DNA from: an uncultured Bacilli bacterium
Lineage (GTDB): Bacteria; Bacillota_I; Bacilli_A; RF39; UBA660
Assembly: GCA_934096315.1 (NCBI GenBank)
Contig: CAKOLT010000010.1
Span: 1-32,400, forward strand
Reading direction: 5' to 3'
Length of the DNA: 32,400 nucleotides
Both the position numbers and the translations under genes were made by a program. Numbering within the stretch: the stretch's first letter is position 1; each line of letters opens with the position of its first letter. Positions 5,757-14,280 of this stretch are shown here, in pieces. The notes below the pieces were generated by a model that was not told the DNA's origin, did not search any database, and saw nothing but the letters and a program-made list of their open reading frames with translations.

Positions 5757-8162
5757 CTACTGATTAAAACTATTAATATCTATTAAATCTTTTACTAAAT
5801 AAGCATCAATAAGTTTATCCTTAACTATAAAAGACCCATTACTTTGTTTATCCATAATTGGAATATCCACAAGTTTAACTTCTTTTGTAGCCTTATCAGT
5901 TATCAAACAAATATTTTGTTTTATATCTTCAATATATGTTTTTATTATTCTTGAAGGATTAGATTTTATCTCTTTCATAAGAGGATTTCCTCTTTTGGCT
6001 CTAGTTGTTTTTTCAAGTTCTGTAATTCTTAATCTTTTACCTGTGCCCTTATCTGTTAATATAGTTATATATTCTTCATTATCAAATAGATCTGCTGATA
6101 CTACATAATTATCTTTTAAATTAATAGCTTTAACTCCACTTGCTCTAATACCTACCGGAGATACTAGAGAAATATCATACCATAATCCGTAGCCATCATT
6201 TGTAGTTACAAATATATTGGAACTATTCTTATAACTTACATTTACTACTAAATCTTCTTTTTTGATATTCATCATATTTATTGGTTTAGAATATCTTTGG
6301 ACACTAAATTCACTTAATTTAGTTCTTTTAACCATACCTAATTTTGTAAAGCTTGTTACATAACAATCTATATTAAAATCATATACAGGCATAGATCCAA
6401 TTATTCTTTCTCCATCGTTTAATGTTACTAAATTACTTATATGTTTCCCTAATTCTTTCCATTTTCCTTCAGGAATATTGTATACTGGAATGTATAGATA
6501 ATTACCAAGACTAGTAAATACTAAAAGGGTATTTTTTGTATTCATCTTATATAATCCAGTAATATAGTCATTATCTTTTAGGGTAGTCATTCCCTCTTTA
6601 GAGGAATAACTTCTCATACTTACTCTTTTAATATAGCCTTCATTTGTTAAGACTACTACTACATCTTCATTTGGTATAAACATAGTATTATCTATTTTGA
6701 TCTCTTCTACTTCATCTCTTATCTCAGTTAATCTTGGCATAAAGTATTCTCTTCTTATTCTTCTGAGTTCCTCTTTAATTACAAGGTTTAACTTAGATGG
6801 GGTAGATAATATTTCCTCAAGCAGCTGCATTATCCTCTCTAGATTTTCTTTTTCTGTCTCTAAAACTGTTATATCTGTATTTGTTAATCTATATAGTTGT
6901 AATTCTACTATAGCGGTTGACTGAAGGTTAGTAAATTCATATTTAATACATAAGTTTTCTATTGCGTCTGCCTTATTTTTAGAGGCTCTAATTGTTTTTA
7001 CTACTTCATCTAAAATGCTTATGGCTTTGATTAATCCAATTACTATATGATATCTTTCTTTAGCGTGTTCTAAATCAAACTGACTTCTTTTTAATACTAC
7101 TTCTTTTTGATGAGCAATATAAGCGTCTAATATTTCTAATAAGCCAAGTAGTTTTGGTCTTCTACCTACTATAGCTATCATATTAAAATTATAGCTTATT
7201 TGTAATTCTGTATTTTTATATAAATAATTTAATATATTTTGAGGATCTATATCTTTTTTTAATTCTATTGTTATTTGCATTCCGTTTTTATCAGATTCAT
7301 CTATTACTTCATTAATACCCTCAATTTTTTTATCTATTCTAATTTCATCTATCTTTTTAACTAAAGCTTGTTTATTAACCTCATAAGGAAGCTCTGTAAT
7401 AATTATTTTATTTTTTTCTACTCTACTTTTACAAGTAAGTATTACTTTTCCTCTTCCTGTCTCATAAGCACTTCTTATACCAGAGTTGCCTGCACAAATA
7501 GCTCCAGTAGGAAAATCTGGTCCTTTAATATAATTCATTATAGTATCTAATCTACTTCCGGGATTATCTATTCTATATATAACACCATCAATAACTTCTC
7601 CTAAATTGTGAGGGGGTATATTGGTAGCATAACCTGCACTTATTCCCGTAGTTCCGTTTACAAGTAAGTTTGGAATTTTACTGGGAAGGACTGTAGGCTC
7701 CATTAAAGTATCATCATAGTTTGGAGCAAAATTTACCGTTTGTTTATCTATATCCTTAAGCATTTCTCCTGCTATTTTAGATAATCTTGCTTCTGTATAA
7801 CGAGATGCTGCAGGAGAATCTCCATCAATAGAACCGTTATTTCCTTGCATATCTATGAATGGGGCTCTCATTTTCCAGTCTTGGCTCATTCTAACTATTG
7901 CATCATATATAGAACTATCTCCATGAGGATGGTATTTACCCATTACATCTCCGACTGCTCTAGCAGACTTTTTATAGGCTTTATCATAAGTATTCTTTTC
8001 TTTATACATAGAAAATAGAATACGTCTTTGAACAGGTTTAAGTCCATCTCTTACATCAGGTATGGCTCTATCTTGAATTATATATTTTGAATATTTTCCA
8101 AATCTCTCTCCCATGATTTCTTCAAGAGAATAATCATATATTTTTTTTATAATTTCTTCCAT
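5757..8162 (-). CDS. parC: DNA topoisomerase IV subunit A
   Basis: 801-residue type IIA topoisomerase breakage-reunion subunit. It shows YHPHGDSSIYDAIVRM (the quinolone-resistance-determining region), the catalytic-Tyr stretch PAASRYTEARLS, and LLVNGTTGISAGYATNIPPH, which fits ParC. The C-terminal half is a beta-propeller with degenerate repeats (SLGNYLYIP, TKLGMVKRT, TNDGYGLWY, TDKGTGKR). I see no GyrA box (QRRGGKG), supporting ParC over GyrA. Ser and Asp in GDSSIYD give no sign of quinolone-resistance change. The start is ATG 8162, with GGTGAT 8 bases upstream; the longer frame from 8222 lacks a good site. No parE is next to it, unlike the usual parE-parC pair. Confidence 0.93.
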   Translation of the reverse strand: MEEIIKKIYDYSLEEIMGERFGKYSKYIIQDRAIPDVRDGLKPVQRRILFSMYKEKNTYDKAYKKSARAVGDVMGKYHPHGDSSIYDAIVRMSQDWKMRAPFIDMQGNNGSIDGDSPAASRYTEARLSKIAGEMLKDIDKQTVNFAPNYDDTLMEPTVLPSKIPNLLVNGTTGISAGYATNIPPHNLGEVIDGVIYRIDNPGSRLDTIMNYIKGPDFPTGAICAGNSGIRSAYETGRGKVILTCKSRVEKNKIIITELPYEVNKQALVKKIDEIRIDKKIEGINEVIDESDKNGMQITIELKKDIDPQNILNYLYKNTELQISYNFNMIAIVGRRPKLLGLLEILDAYIAHQKEVVLKRSQFDLEHAKERYHIVIGLIKAISILDEVVKTIRASKNKADAIENLCIKYEFTNLQSTAIVELQLYRLTNTDITVLETEKENLERIMQLLEEILSTPSKLNLVIKEELRRIRREYFMPRLTEIRDEVEEIKIDNTMFIPNEDVVVVLTNEGYIKRVSMRSYSSKEGMTTLKDNDYITGLYKMNTKNTLLVFTSLGNYLYIPVYNIPEGKWKELGKHISNLVTLNDGERIIGSMPVYDFNIDCYVTSFTKLGMVKRTKLSEFSVQRYSKPINMMNIKKEDLVVNVSYKNSSNIFVTTNDGYGLWYDISLVSPVGIRASGVKAINLKDNYVVSADLFDNEEYITILTDKGTGKRLRITELEKTTRAKRGNPLMKEIKSNPSRIIKTYIEDIKQNICLITDKATKEVKLVDIPIMDKQSNGSFIVKDKLIDAYLVKDLIDINSFNQ

Positions 8163-8221
8163 ATTACTATCACCATAATTAATATTAACATATTTTTTTT
8201 GTTTTTTAAAGTAATTAGACA

Positions 8222-8243
8222 TAAAATAGACACTTTTGTGTCT
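8222..8243 (-). terminator. Terminator at the end of the GntR/ABC operon
   Basis: AGACAC, TTTT, GTGTCT (8228-8243), followed on the minus strand by ATTTTAT. It overlaps the permease stop codon and separates this operon from parC. Confidence 0.6.
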
Positions 8244-9033
8244 AATTTATATTAACTCCCTTTAATAATTTTTTATTTCCAATATAATATAGTACTATAA
8301 TGCTAAGTAAATATAAACTTGTTGTAAACCATAATACTCTTTTTATAATGCTAATATCAGATACTGTATTATTTGTAAATATACTCATAATATTTTTATC
8401 AAATAATCCAAATATATATAAAGATAAAAGCATTAATATACTGCATATTGCATATATAATAAAGCCATATATGATAGACTTTATAAGCAAGAAATCGTTC
8501 TTACTATATCCATATATTATACCAGTGTATCCAGATAAAAGAATAAATAATAACTCTATAAAAATTACCATTATAAATATTAGAATTAATTTTATTATAC
8601 TACTATCATATACTGTGGAAATTATATTTAATGAATCCCTTAAGATATTAATATTTTCTTTAGAATAAAAACATATAAATAAACAAAGAGCAATAACTAT
8701 TACACTTGATAACATTGTTATGATTGAAGCTAGTATTTTAGATAGATAAATATTTCCTCTAGAGACTGGAAGAGTGTTTGTAAGATAACTTTCATCTTTG
8801 TACATATTTCTAATAACCCTACTAAAACATCTCATTATATTATTTATAACAATACTAAAAAGCATACTAATTACAATGCCAAAACAGATCTTAGATATAA
8901 CTATAAATACTAAAGAATTATCAAATATTTGTGTTATTCTTCCAAATATAGAAAATATTATAGCTATGATATAGAATACTATAAGAGATTTATATATCCA
9001 TTTTAAATCATATTTTAATAATTTATTTAACAT
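8242..9033 (-). CDS. ABC-2-type transporter membrane protein
   Basis: 263 residues with about six membrane segments and a short cytosolic N-terminus (MLNKLLKYDLKWIYKS). ESYLTNTLPVSRGNIYLSK between the second and third segments is typical of ABC-2 permeases of the YtrC/YtrF-like exporters, whose coupling helix touches the ATPase. It overlaps the upstream ATPase gene by 7 bases and so is translationally coupled. It forms the membrane part of the GntR-controlled transporter; the substrate is unknown. Confidence 0.8.
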   Translation of the reverse strand: MLNKLLKYDLKWIYKSLIVFYIIAIIFSIFGRITQIFDNSLVFIVISKICFGIVISMLFSIVINNIMRCFSRVIRNMYKDESYLTNTLPVSRGNIYLSKILASIITMLSSVIVIALCLFICFYSKENINILRDSLNIISTVYDSSIIKLILIFIMVIFIELLFILLSGYTGIIYGYSKNDFLLIKSIIYGFIIYAICSILMLLSLYIFGLFDKNIMSIFTNNTVSDISIIKRVLWFTTSLYLLSIIVLYYIGNKKLLKGVNIN

Positions 9034-9722
9034 TTAAATAACCTCCTAAAAATAGAATCTATACTTTCGTTATGCTCACTTCTTATCTCATCACAGCCCC
9101 CAGATAAAACTATAGTTCCATTATTTATAAAGATAACTTCATCTAGTATTCTTTCTATATCACTAATTAGATGGGTAGATATGATAATACTAGAGTTTTC
9201 TGCAAAATTAGATATTATAGTATCTAAAATATAGTCTCTAGTAGCGGGATCTACTCCCCCAAGAGGTTCATCTAAAATATATAATTCTGCCTTTCTAGAC
9301 ATAACTAATATTAATTGAAGTTTCTCTAACATACCTTTACTCATTTTCGATAATCTCATACTAACCTCTAAATTTAAATCTTTAAGAAGTTTCTTTGCTT
9401 TTGATATATCAAAGTTATCATAAAAGTCCTCAAAATACTTTAGGGCATCTTTAATAGTTATTCCCTTATCCAGATATGTTCTTTCTGGAAGATATGATAT
9501 TATCTTTTTACTGTCTACTCCAACACATTTACCATTTATTAATATAGTACCACTTGTTACAGTAGATAGATCATTTATTATTTTAATTAAAGTTGTTTTA
9601 CCTACTCCATTTGGACCAAGTAAGCCAATAATTTTACCACGGGGTAATGTTATATTAATATTTTTTAATATTTCTTTATCTCCATAACTCTTACAGAGAT
9701 TTTTACATTCTAATAATTCCAT
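9027..9722 (-). CDS. ABC transporter ATP-binding protein, YtrB-like
   Basis: 231 residues. Walker A GPNGVGKTT (residues ~35-43), Q-loop region ISYLPERTYL, signature LSKMSKGMLEKLQL, Walker B LYILDEPLGGVDP and the switch His in ISTHL are all present. Nucleotide-binding subunit of an exporter, joined end to end with the GntR regulator (shared base 9722) and overlapping the permease. In the related ytr operon of Bacillus the system responds to cell-wall-active antibiotics; a similar role here is inference. Confidence 0.9.
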   Translation of the reverse strand: MELLECKNLCKSYGDKEILKNINITLPRGKIIGLLGPNGVGKTTLIKIINDLSTVTSGTILINGKCVGVDSKKIISYLPERTYLDKGITIKDALKYFEDFYDNFDISKAKKLLKDLNLEVSMRLSKMSKGMLEKLQLILVMSRKAELYILDEPLGGVDPATRDYILDTIISNFAENSSIIISTHLISDIERILDEVIFINNGTIVLSGGCDEIRSEHNESIDSIFRRLFKC

Positions 9723-10072
9723 TATTCTCTCTCCTTTAAATATTTTATAACCTCTTCAGTAGAAAAGCCTAGTTTTTTAACTGACTCTAAATACATATCA
9801 CTACTTTTTATAAATTCCTCCTTCTTACACTTGTTAATTAACTCCTCATTATCAGTTACATATTTACCACTCGTTCTTTCAGTATATATAAGTCCTTCCA
9901 TTTCTAGATTACCTAAGGCTTTCTGGACGGTATTAGGATTTACTTTAAGATTTAAAGCCAAATCTCTAACAGAAGGTAATTTTTCATTACATTTATAATG
10001 ACCTGAAATAATATTTTGTTTTATTATACTTACTATTTGTAAGTATATTGGTTTATCATTATTAAAATCCAT
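9722..10072 (-). CDS. GntR-family repressor, YtrA subfamily
   Basis: 116 residues. A winged helix-turn-helix (PIYLQIVSIIKQNI, KLPSVRDLALNLKVNPNTVQKAL, EGLIYTERTSGKYV) is followed by a short ~40-residue tail instead of a large ligand domain, which defines the YtrA type. It is the first gene of the operon with the ABC transporter and has a perfect GGAGG site (AAAGGAGGTATAATG). The palindrome at its own promoter suggests it represses itself and the transporter. Confidence 0.9.
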   Translation of the reverse strand: MDFNNDKPIYLQIVSIIKQNIISGHYKCNEKLPSVRDLALNLKVNPNTVQKALGNLEMEGLIYTERTSGKYVTDNEELINKCKKEEFIKSSDMYLESVKKLGFSTEEVIKYLKERE

Positions 10073-10082
10073 TATACCTCCT

Positions 10083-10104
10083 TTGTATTACATAACTAAT
10101 ACAA
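10083..10104. promoter_or_regulatory. Palindromic operator of the GntR/ABC operon
   Basis: TTGTATTA, six bases, TAATACAA: a perfect 8-bp dyad lying at the start-point side of the -10 element. Its place and symmetry fit autorepression by the GntR regulator. Confidence 0.65.
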
Positions 10105-10132
10105 TAATACAATACATTATATTATTTGTCAA
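10104..10132 (-). promoter_or_regulatory. Promoter of the GntR/ABC operon
   Basis: TTGACA (10127-10132), 17 bases, TATTAT (10104-10109) on the minus strand, touching the palindromic operator. Confidence 0.75.
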
Positions 10133-10166
10133 GAGAAAAAATTTACTAAATACATTATTTTCTATT

Positions 10167-10200
10167 TAAAAAAACTTCATAAACGTTAAGTTTATGAAGT
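10167..10200 (-). terminator. Terminator after rpsI
   Basis: A perfect 11-bp stem, ACTTCATAAAC (10174-10184) with GTTTATGAAGT (10190-10200), followed on the minus strand by a run of seven T. Confidence 0.9.
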
Positions 10201-10215
10201 ATTATAATACTCTTA

Positions 10216-10635
10216 CTATCTTTTAGAGAATTGTGGTGCTCTTCTAGCAGCCTTTAATCCATATTTCTTTCTTTCTTTACTTCTAGGATCTCTTGTTACA
10301 AATCCTTTTTCTTTAAGAATTTTTCTATAAGAGTCTTCGTTATCTTTGTTAACAGCATCATATTCAAGAAGTGCTCTAGTTATACCAAGTCTAATAGCCC
10401 CAGTTTGTCCAGAAAGTCCTCCTCCTTTAACATTACAAGTAACATCAAAAGTATTTTCATTATTAGTAGCTACTAATGGTTGTTTCAAATCCATTATTAA
10501 TGTTTCATAAGGCATATATTCGTTAATATCACGACCATTAACAGTTATTTTACCACTTCCTGGAGTTAAGATAACTCTAGCAATAGCAGACTTTCTCCTT
10601 CCGGTTCCACAAAATTTCTTTTCTTCTTTAGCCAT
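10216..10635 (-). CDS. rpsI: 30S ribosomal protein S9
   Basis: 139 residues with family motifs GTGRRKSAIARVIL, GKITVNGRD, NVKGGGLSGQTGAIRLGI and the basic tail DPRSKERKKYGLKAARRAPQFSKR, whose end reaches the P-site tRNA. It starts one base after the rplM stop. The two form the usual rplM-rpsI pair. Confidence 0.97.
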   Translation of the reverse strand: MAKEEKKFCGTGRRKSAIARVILTPGSGKITVNGRDINEYMPYETLIMDLKQPLVATNNENTFDVTCNVKGGGLSGQTGAIRLGITRALLEYDAVNKDNEDSYRKILKEKGFVTRDPRSKERKKYGLKAARRAPQFSKR

Positions 10636-10636
10636 A

Positions 10637-11074
10637 CTATTTACCTCCCATTTCTATTTGTGTTGGTTTTTGAGCCATGTGAGGATGCTCGCTACCTTCA
10701 TACACAAATAATTTTTTATACATTTGTCTACCTAATCTATTTTTTGGTAGCATTCCTTTTACTGCTCTTTCTACCATTTCCACTGGATATTGTTCTTTCA
10801 TTACTCTAGCAGTTCTTTCTCTTAAGCCTCCAACATATCTACTGTGGTTATAATACATCTTTTTATCTAACTTATTTCCTGTAAGTAATGCTTCTTTAGC
10901 ATTAATAATAATAACATTATCTCCACAGTCAATATGAGGTGTATAAGTTGGTTTATGTTTTCCTCTTAATATAACTGCTGCTTTACTTGCTACTCTTCCT
11001 AGAGGAATATCTTTAGCATCGATAACATACCAAGAGCGAGTAACAGTTTCTTTACTTTGCATAAAACTTTTCAT
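10637..11074 (-). CDS. rplM: 50S ribosomal protein L13
   Basis: 145 residues: RSWYVIDAKDIPLGRVAS, LRGKHKPTYTPHIDCGDNVI, GGLRERTARVM and AVKGMLPKNRLGRQMYKKL are L13 signatures. The start is ATG 11074, with AAAGGAG 6 bases upstream; the longer frame from 11125 would cover the structured leader. First gene of the rplM-rpsI operon. Confidence 0.96.
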   Translation of the reverse strand: MKSFMQSKETVTRSWYVIDAKDIPLGRVASKAAVILRGKHKPTYTPHIDCGDNVIIINAKEALLTGNKLDKKMYYNHSRYVGGLRERTARVMKEQYPVEMVERAVKGMLPKNRLGRQMYKKLFVYEGSEHPHMAQKPTQIEMGGK

Positions 11075-11087
11075 ATTTTTCTCCTTT

Positions 11088-11154
11088 ATAATTAATATAT
11101 TACCATCATATTTTTGTGTTCCCAATACAAAAATACTAGGTATAAAATGTACCG
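11088..11154 (-). promoter_or_regulatory. Structured rplM leader, candidate L13 autoregulatory element
   Basis: The leader begins with GGTA/TACC (11139-11153) and then TATTTTTGT, a 9-base loop and ACAAAAATA (11109-11135), a perfect 9-bp stem, before the ribosome binding site. L13 leaders that bind the protein are known in Firmicutes. That this is one is inference from position. Confidence 0.45.
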
Positions 11155-11160
11155 ATTATG

Positions 11161-11189
11161 ATTTTACTAAAAAAAAGGGGTTTTGTCAA
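11161..11189 (-). promoter_or_regulatory. Promoter of rplM-rpsI
   Basis: TTGACA (11184-11189), 17 bases, TAAAAT (11161-11166) on the minus strand. Confidence 0.8.
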
Positions 11190-11251
11190 TAGTTTTTATA
11201 GATATTTTTTATTAGATTATGATATAATTTACTACTTTATCACTATAATAA

Positions 11252-11287
11252 TTAAAAAAAATAATAAAAGACTTAACTTTTATTATT
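11252..11287 (-). terminator. Terminator after the SipW-type surface protein gene
   Basis: AATAATAAAAG and CTTTTATTATT (11260-11287) form a perfect 11-bp stem with a 6-base loop and a T-run on the minus strand. It includes the stop codon of the gene. Confidence 0.75.
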
Positions 11288-11846
11288 TAACTACTTGTTT
11301 TGCACTTGCATGGATGTATCCTGAATATGAAGCTCCTAGATATGAAGAATCAGCATTAGCCCCATTAATCCATAGATATACTTTATATGTATGTGATGTG
11401 GAATTTATTTGAATATTATCATAGATTGCTAAATCAGATGCTGCAGTTATTACTCCGGTTTTAACTGGACTAGTAGCATCATCTACTACTACAGCATAAT
11501 TAAGTTGTGAGTTTGAATCTAATAATGTAGTTGTACCATCTGCTTTGTTAAAACTTGTAGTATTTAAATATAATGTACCAGTACCCTCATCTATACCTTT
11601 ACATTCTGTAGTATTAAGTTGCATTGTAACTGAAGCCATTGCAGTACCTGTATCACTATATGTATTTGTTAATTTTACTGAACCATTTTCAAAACCTGCT
11701 CCAGTATAATTTATATTAAAGCAACTACTTGACCCAGTAATCTTTGTACTACTTGACCAATTTAGCCATGCAAGAGTTAACCCTGCCATTAATGCCATAA
11801 AGGCTAATATCCCAATAATTAAACCAAATATTTTTCTCTTTTCCAT
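11283..11846 (-). CDS. Exported TasA/camelysin-like small surface protein
   Basis: 187 residues. A short basic start (MEKRKIFG) and a membrane segment (LIIGILAFMALMAGLTLAWL) are followed by a Thr/Ser/Asn-rich, nearly Lys-free exported part with beta-strand character (SSSTKITGSSSCFNINYTG, HTYKVYLWINGANADSS, GYIHASAKQ). This is the pattern of proteins cleaved by SipW-type signal peptidases, such as TasA and camelysin. No sipW gene is nearby. It has its own promoter and terminator. Alternative: the uncleaved helix anchors it in the membrane. Confidence 0.65.
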   Translation of the reverse strand: MEKRKIFGLIIGILAFMALMAGLTLAWLNWSSSTKITGSSSCFNINYTGAGFENGSVKLTNTYSDTGTAMASVTMQLNTTECKGIDEGTGTLYLNTTSFNKADGTTTLLDSNSQLNYAVVVDDATSPVKTGVITAASDLAIYDNIQINSTSHTYKVYLWINGANADSSYLGASYSGYIHASAKQVVK

Positions 11847-11874
11847 ATTACCTGCTCCTATCTTTCATAAATTA

Positions 11875-11903
11875 AATATACCATATTTTTCAAATATAAA
11901 CAA
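11875..11903 (-). promoter_or_regulatory. Promoter of the surface protein gene
   Basis: TTGTTT (11898-11903), 17 bases, TATATT (11875-11880) on the minus strand, with the same ATGGTATATTT context as the antitoxin promoters. Confidence 0.65.
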
Positions 11904-11938
11904 GAGTTTTTATGTAAAAAAAATAAAAAAAGATAGTA

Positions 11939-12541
11939 TTAACCTTTTTTTATATTCTCTATATGCCTATTTACCTTTATAGACCACTCAGGGTCTTCAG
12001 CATATTTAGGTCCAATTGTGCTCGTATTATTAAGTCCATATAAGTAATAGTTCTTAGATAAATTATTTAGAAAAGCATATATTCCCTCTTCCATAGTATT
12101 AAAATATGCATAAGCTCCACAACCACTACCCTTTTGTCCCCCAATATTATTACATGTTTTAGTTAGATAACTACAGTTATATTTACATCCTGTTTCATGT
12201 AATACTATTCCTAGAGCAAGATATGGGTCAACTCCAAGTTCTATAGCATAGTTTGCAAAAGTATGTCCATATCCTTTTAATGTAGAGTTTAGATTTCTTT
12301 CTATTTTATCTCCAAGTTCTTCTAAAGTTAAGTTATCATATACTTCCTGTCTTTCCTCTTTTATACGAACTTGACTATTAGCAGTCTCTTTTATACTATT
12401 CTTCTTTTCTATAACTACACTGTTTATGTAATTCTCTGGACCTTTATTTATCCGTATGCTTTTAATATTAGTATGGTTTATTATTCCAATAATGGGTAAT
12501 AAACTACATAATATTAACAAGCTACTCCGGCTTATTTTCAC
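11939..12541 (-). CDS. Exported lysozyme-like / glucosaminidase-type cell wall hydrolase
   Basis: 200 residues. An N-terminal signal or anchor segment (SLLILCSLLPIIGII) is followed by a polar linker and a lysozyme-like domain from about residue 90: ANYAIELGVDPYLALGIVLHETGC (catalytic-type Glu), NNIGGQKGSGC, YFNTMEEGIYAFLNNLSKNY and GPKYAEDPEWSIKVNRHI. It likely cuts the sugar chains of peptidoglycan outside the cell. Four Cys in the domain may form disulfides. The start is GTG 12541 with GAGGTG 6 bases upstream; the GTG at 12550 is part of that site. It has a strong promoter of its own. Confidence 0.8.
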   Translation of the reverse strand: MKISRSSLLILCSLLPIIGIINHTNIKSIRINKGPENYINSVVIEKKNSIKETANSQVRIKEERQEVYDNLTLEELGDKIERNLNSTLKGYGHTFANYAIELGVDPYLALGIVLHETGCKYNCSYLTKTCNNIGGQKGSGCGAYAYFNTMEEGIYAFLNNLSKNYYLYGLNNTSTIGPKYAEDPEWSIKVNRHIENIKKG

Positions 12542-12574
12542 TTCTTTCACCTCTTTTTTTGAAAAGCAGGTATT

Positions 12575-12603
12575 ATTCTAGCAAAATAATTAATGTTTGT
12601 CAA
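12575..12603 (-). promoter_or_regulatory. Promoter of the cell wall hydrolase gene
   Basis: TTGACA (12598-12603), 17 bases, TAGAAT (12575-12580) on the minus strand. Confidence 0.8.
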
Positions 12604-12954
12604 GGTTATATATAGTGGCAGTTTTTTCCTTATCCTTATTTCTTTATAATATAAATGTTATCAAAAAATAGTTTAAGTACATATTTTAGATAAAAAAGAC
12701 TATACCAGAAAAGTTGTATAGGTCTTTATAAAATTAGATTAAATTTTGTAGTTAAATATCATAAATATTTAAAGTTATGACTTTTTAACTTTAAATATTT
12801 ATGACTTTTTATTTTAACATTTATATTATCACTATTAGGAGATTTTATAAGATAAATTATGAATTATTAATATATTTTGTTTAATAATAATTAACGTGAA
12901 ATAGCCTTTTATCGACATGTTTTGGCACTTTTGTAATTAATTTATGTCAATAAC
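12604..12954. other. Gene-less stretch with two strong hairpins
   Basis: No credible coding frame. It holds one hairpin at 12695-12727 (AAAGACTATAC with GTATA-G-GTCTTT) and a perfect 18-bp inverted repeat at 12760-12803 (CATAAATATTTAAAGTTA, 8-base loop), followed on the plus strand by ACTTTTTA. A TATAAT lies at 12645-12650 on the plus strand without a clear -35. It could be a small RNA gene ending in a terminator, or the residue of a lost element. Confidence 0.4.
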
Positions 12955-12983
12955 CTGACTTTTCGGAGATTATTATATAAAAT
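12955..12983 (+). promoter_or_regulatory. Promoter of the second DUF4143-type ATPase
   Basis: CTGACT (12955-12960), 17 bases, TAAAAT (12978-12983), 15 bases before the start codon region. Confidence 0.5.
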
Positions 12984-12998
12984 TAAAGTGGTGATAAA

Positions 12999-14231
12999 AT
13001 GGAAAAATTATATAAAAGAGAACTATATTTAAATAAAATAAGAGGTTTTTATAACGATCCCGAAACAATCAAAGTTATTACGGGAATAAGAAGATGCGGA
13101 AAGTCCTCACTATTAGAAACAATTATAGAAGAATTAAAAGAGACAGGTATTGAAGAAAAAAATATTATTGAAATTAAATTAGATAGAAGACCCAATAAAA
13201 ACATTAAAACTGCAGAACAATTAGATAAGCTTATTGAAACACATATAAATGATAATGACTTCAAATATATTTTCTTAGATGAAATTCAAAATGTAAATGG
13301 ATTTGAAGAAGTAATAGAAAGTTATCGTAACGAAAAAAACTACTCTATATTTATTACCGGATCCAATTCATACCTTTTAAGTGGTAAATTAATTACCAAA
13401 CTTACAGGCAGAAAAATAGAAATTGAAATGTTCCCATTAAACTTCTATGAATATATTGATATGAAAAAGTTTCTAAATATTGAAGAAAAAGCCTCAATAT
13501 ATGAAGAATTTGAACAATATATTCGTGAGGGTGGCTTTCCAGGAGCTTTAAATTACAATAGTAAGCAAGATAGAAAACTATATGTTCGAAACATCTTAGA
13601 CGACATCTTCATAAAAGATATAAAAGCAAACACAAAAATCAAAAATTCTGAAACATTTAAAAACATACAAAGATATATAATTAATAATTTCGGTAGTATG
13701 ATTTCAGCAACAAGTATTCAAAAATACTATAATAGTATAAACATAAGTATAGATATCAGGACAATAAAAAAATACATTAGTCTCTTATGTGATGCCAAAA
13801 TTATTTACCCTTGTAATACATTTGATATAAAATCAAAAATTTCATTATCTAGTGAAAGAAAATATTATTTAGCAGATTTAAGTATATATTTTCTTTACAA
13901 TACAGATAATAAGTTTAATTATGGACCTATTCTAAAAAATATCTTACATAATTACTTAATTAGTAAAGGCTATAATTTAAGTATTGGAAAAATAGGAAAA
14001 CTAGAAGTTAACTTTATTGCTCGTTATCAAAATGATAATTATTTCTATATTCAGGTATCTAAAAATATTGATAACGAAAAAACAGCAGAACGAGAATATA
14101 GACCATTCTATGAAATAAAAGATATGTATCCAAGATATTTATTCTTATTAGATTTAATAGTTAAAGATAATATTGACGGTATAAAGAATGTTAATATTGC
14201 TAAGTTTATAGCTAATAATCAAGATTTATAA
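12999..14231 (+). CDS. AAA ATPase with DUF4143-type C-terminal domain (second copy)
   Basis: 410 residues. Walker A GIRRCGKS (29-36), Walker B YIFLDEIQN (D94 E95) and the sensor-like FITGSNSYLLSG. The middle region (GGFPGAL, DIFIKDI) leads to a DUF4143 part with RKYYLADLSIYFL and a nuclease-like core LEVNFIARYQNDNYFYIQVSK. Here the expected E-V-K is Q-V-S-K and D-F-L is N-F-I, so the nuclease-type residues appear lost. It belongs to the same family as the protein at 3298-4596 but is divergent, so it is not a recent duplicate. GGTGAT lies 5 bases before the start. The gene stands alone with a terminator-like hairpin at 14256-14279. Confidence 0.85.
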   Translation: MEKLYKRELYLNKIRGFYNDPETIKVITGIRRCGKSSLLETIIEELKETGIEEKNIIEIKLDRRPNKNIKTAEQLDKLIETHINDNDFKYIFLDEIQNVNGFEEVIESYRNEKNYSIFITGSNSYLLSGKLITKLTGRKIEIEMFPLNFYEYIDMKKFLNIEEKASIYEEFEQYIREGGFPGALNYNSKQDRKLYVRNILDDIFIKDIKANTKIKNSETFKNIQRYIINNFGSMISATSIQKYYNSINISIDIRTIKKYISLLCDAKIIYPCNTFDIKSKISLSSERKYYLADLSIYFLYNTDNKFNYGPILKNILHNYLISKGYNLSIGKIGKLEVNFIARYQNDNYFYIQVSKNIDNEKTAEREYRPFYEIKDMYPRYLFLLDLIVKDNIDGIKNVNIAKFIANNQDL

Positions 14232-14255
14232 ATGTTATATTCACTTTAATAAAAT

Positions 14256-14279
14256 AAGACTACAGCACTTGCTGTCTTT
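14256..14279 (+). terminator. Terminator-like hairpin after the second ATPase gene
   Basis: CAGCA and TGCTG flank a short loop, with AAGA/TCTT extending the stem across a 3-base bulge. The U-run is poor, so strength is uncertain. Confidence 0.4.
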
Positions 14280-14280
14280 G

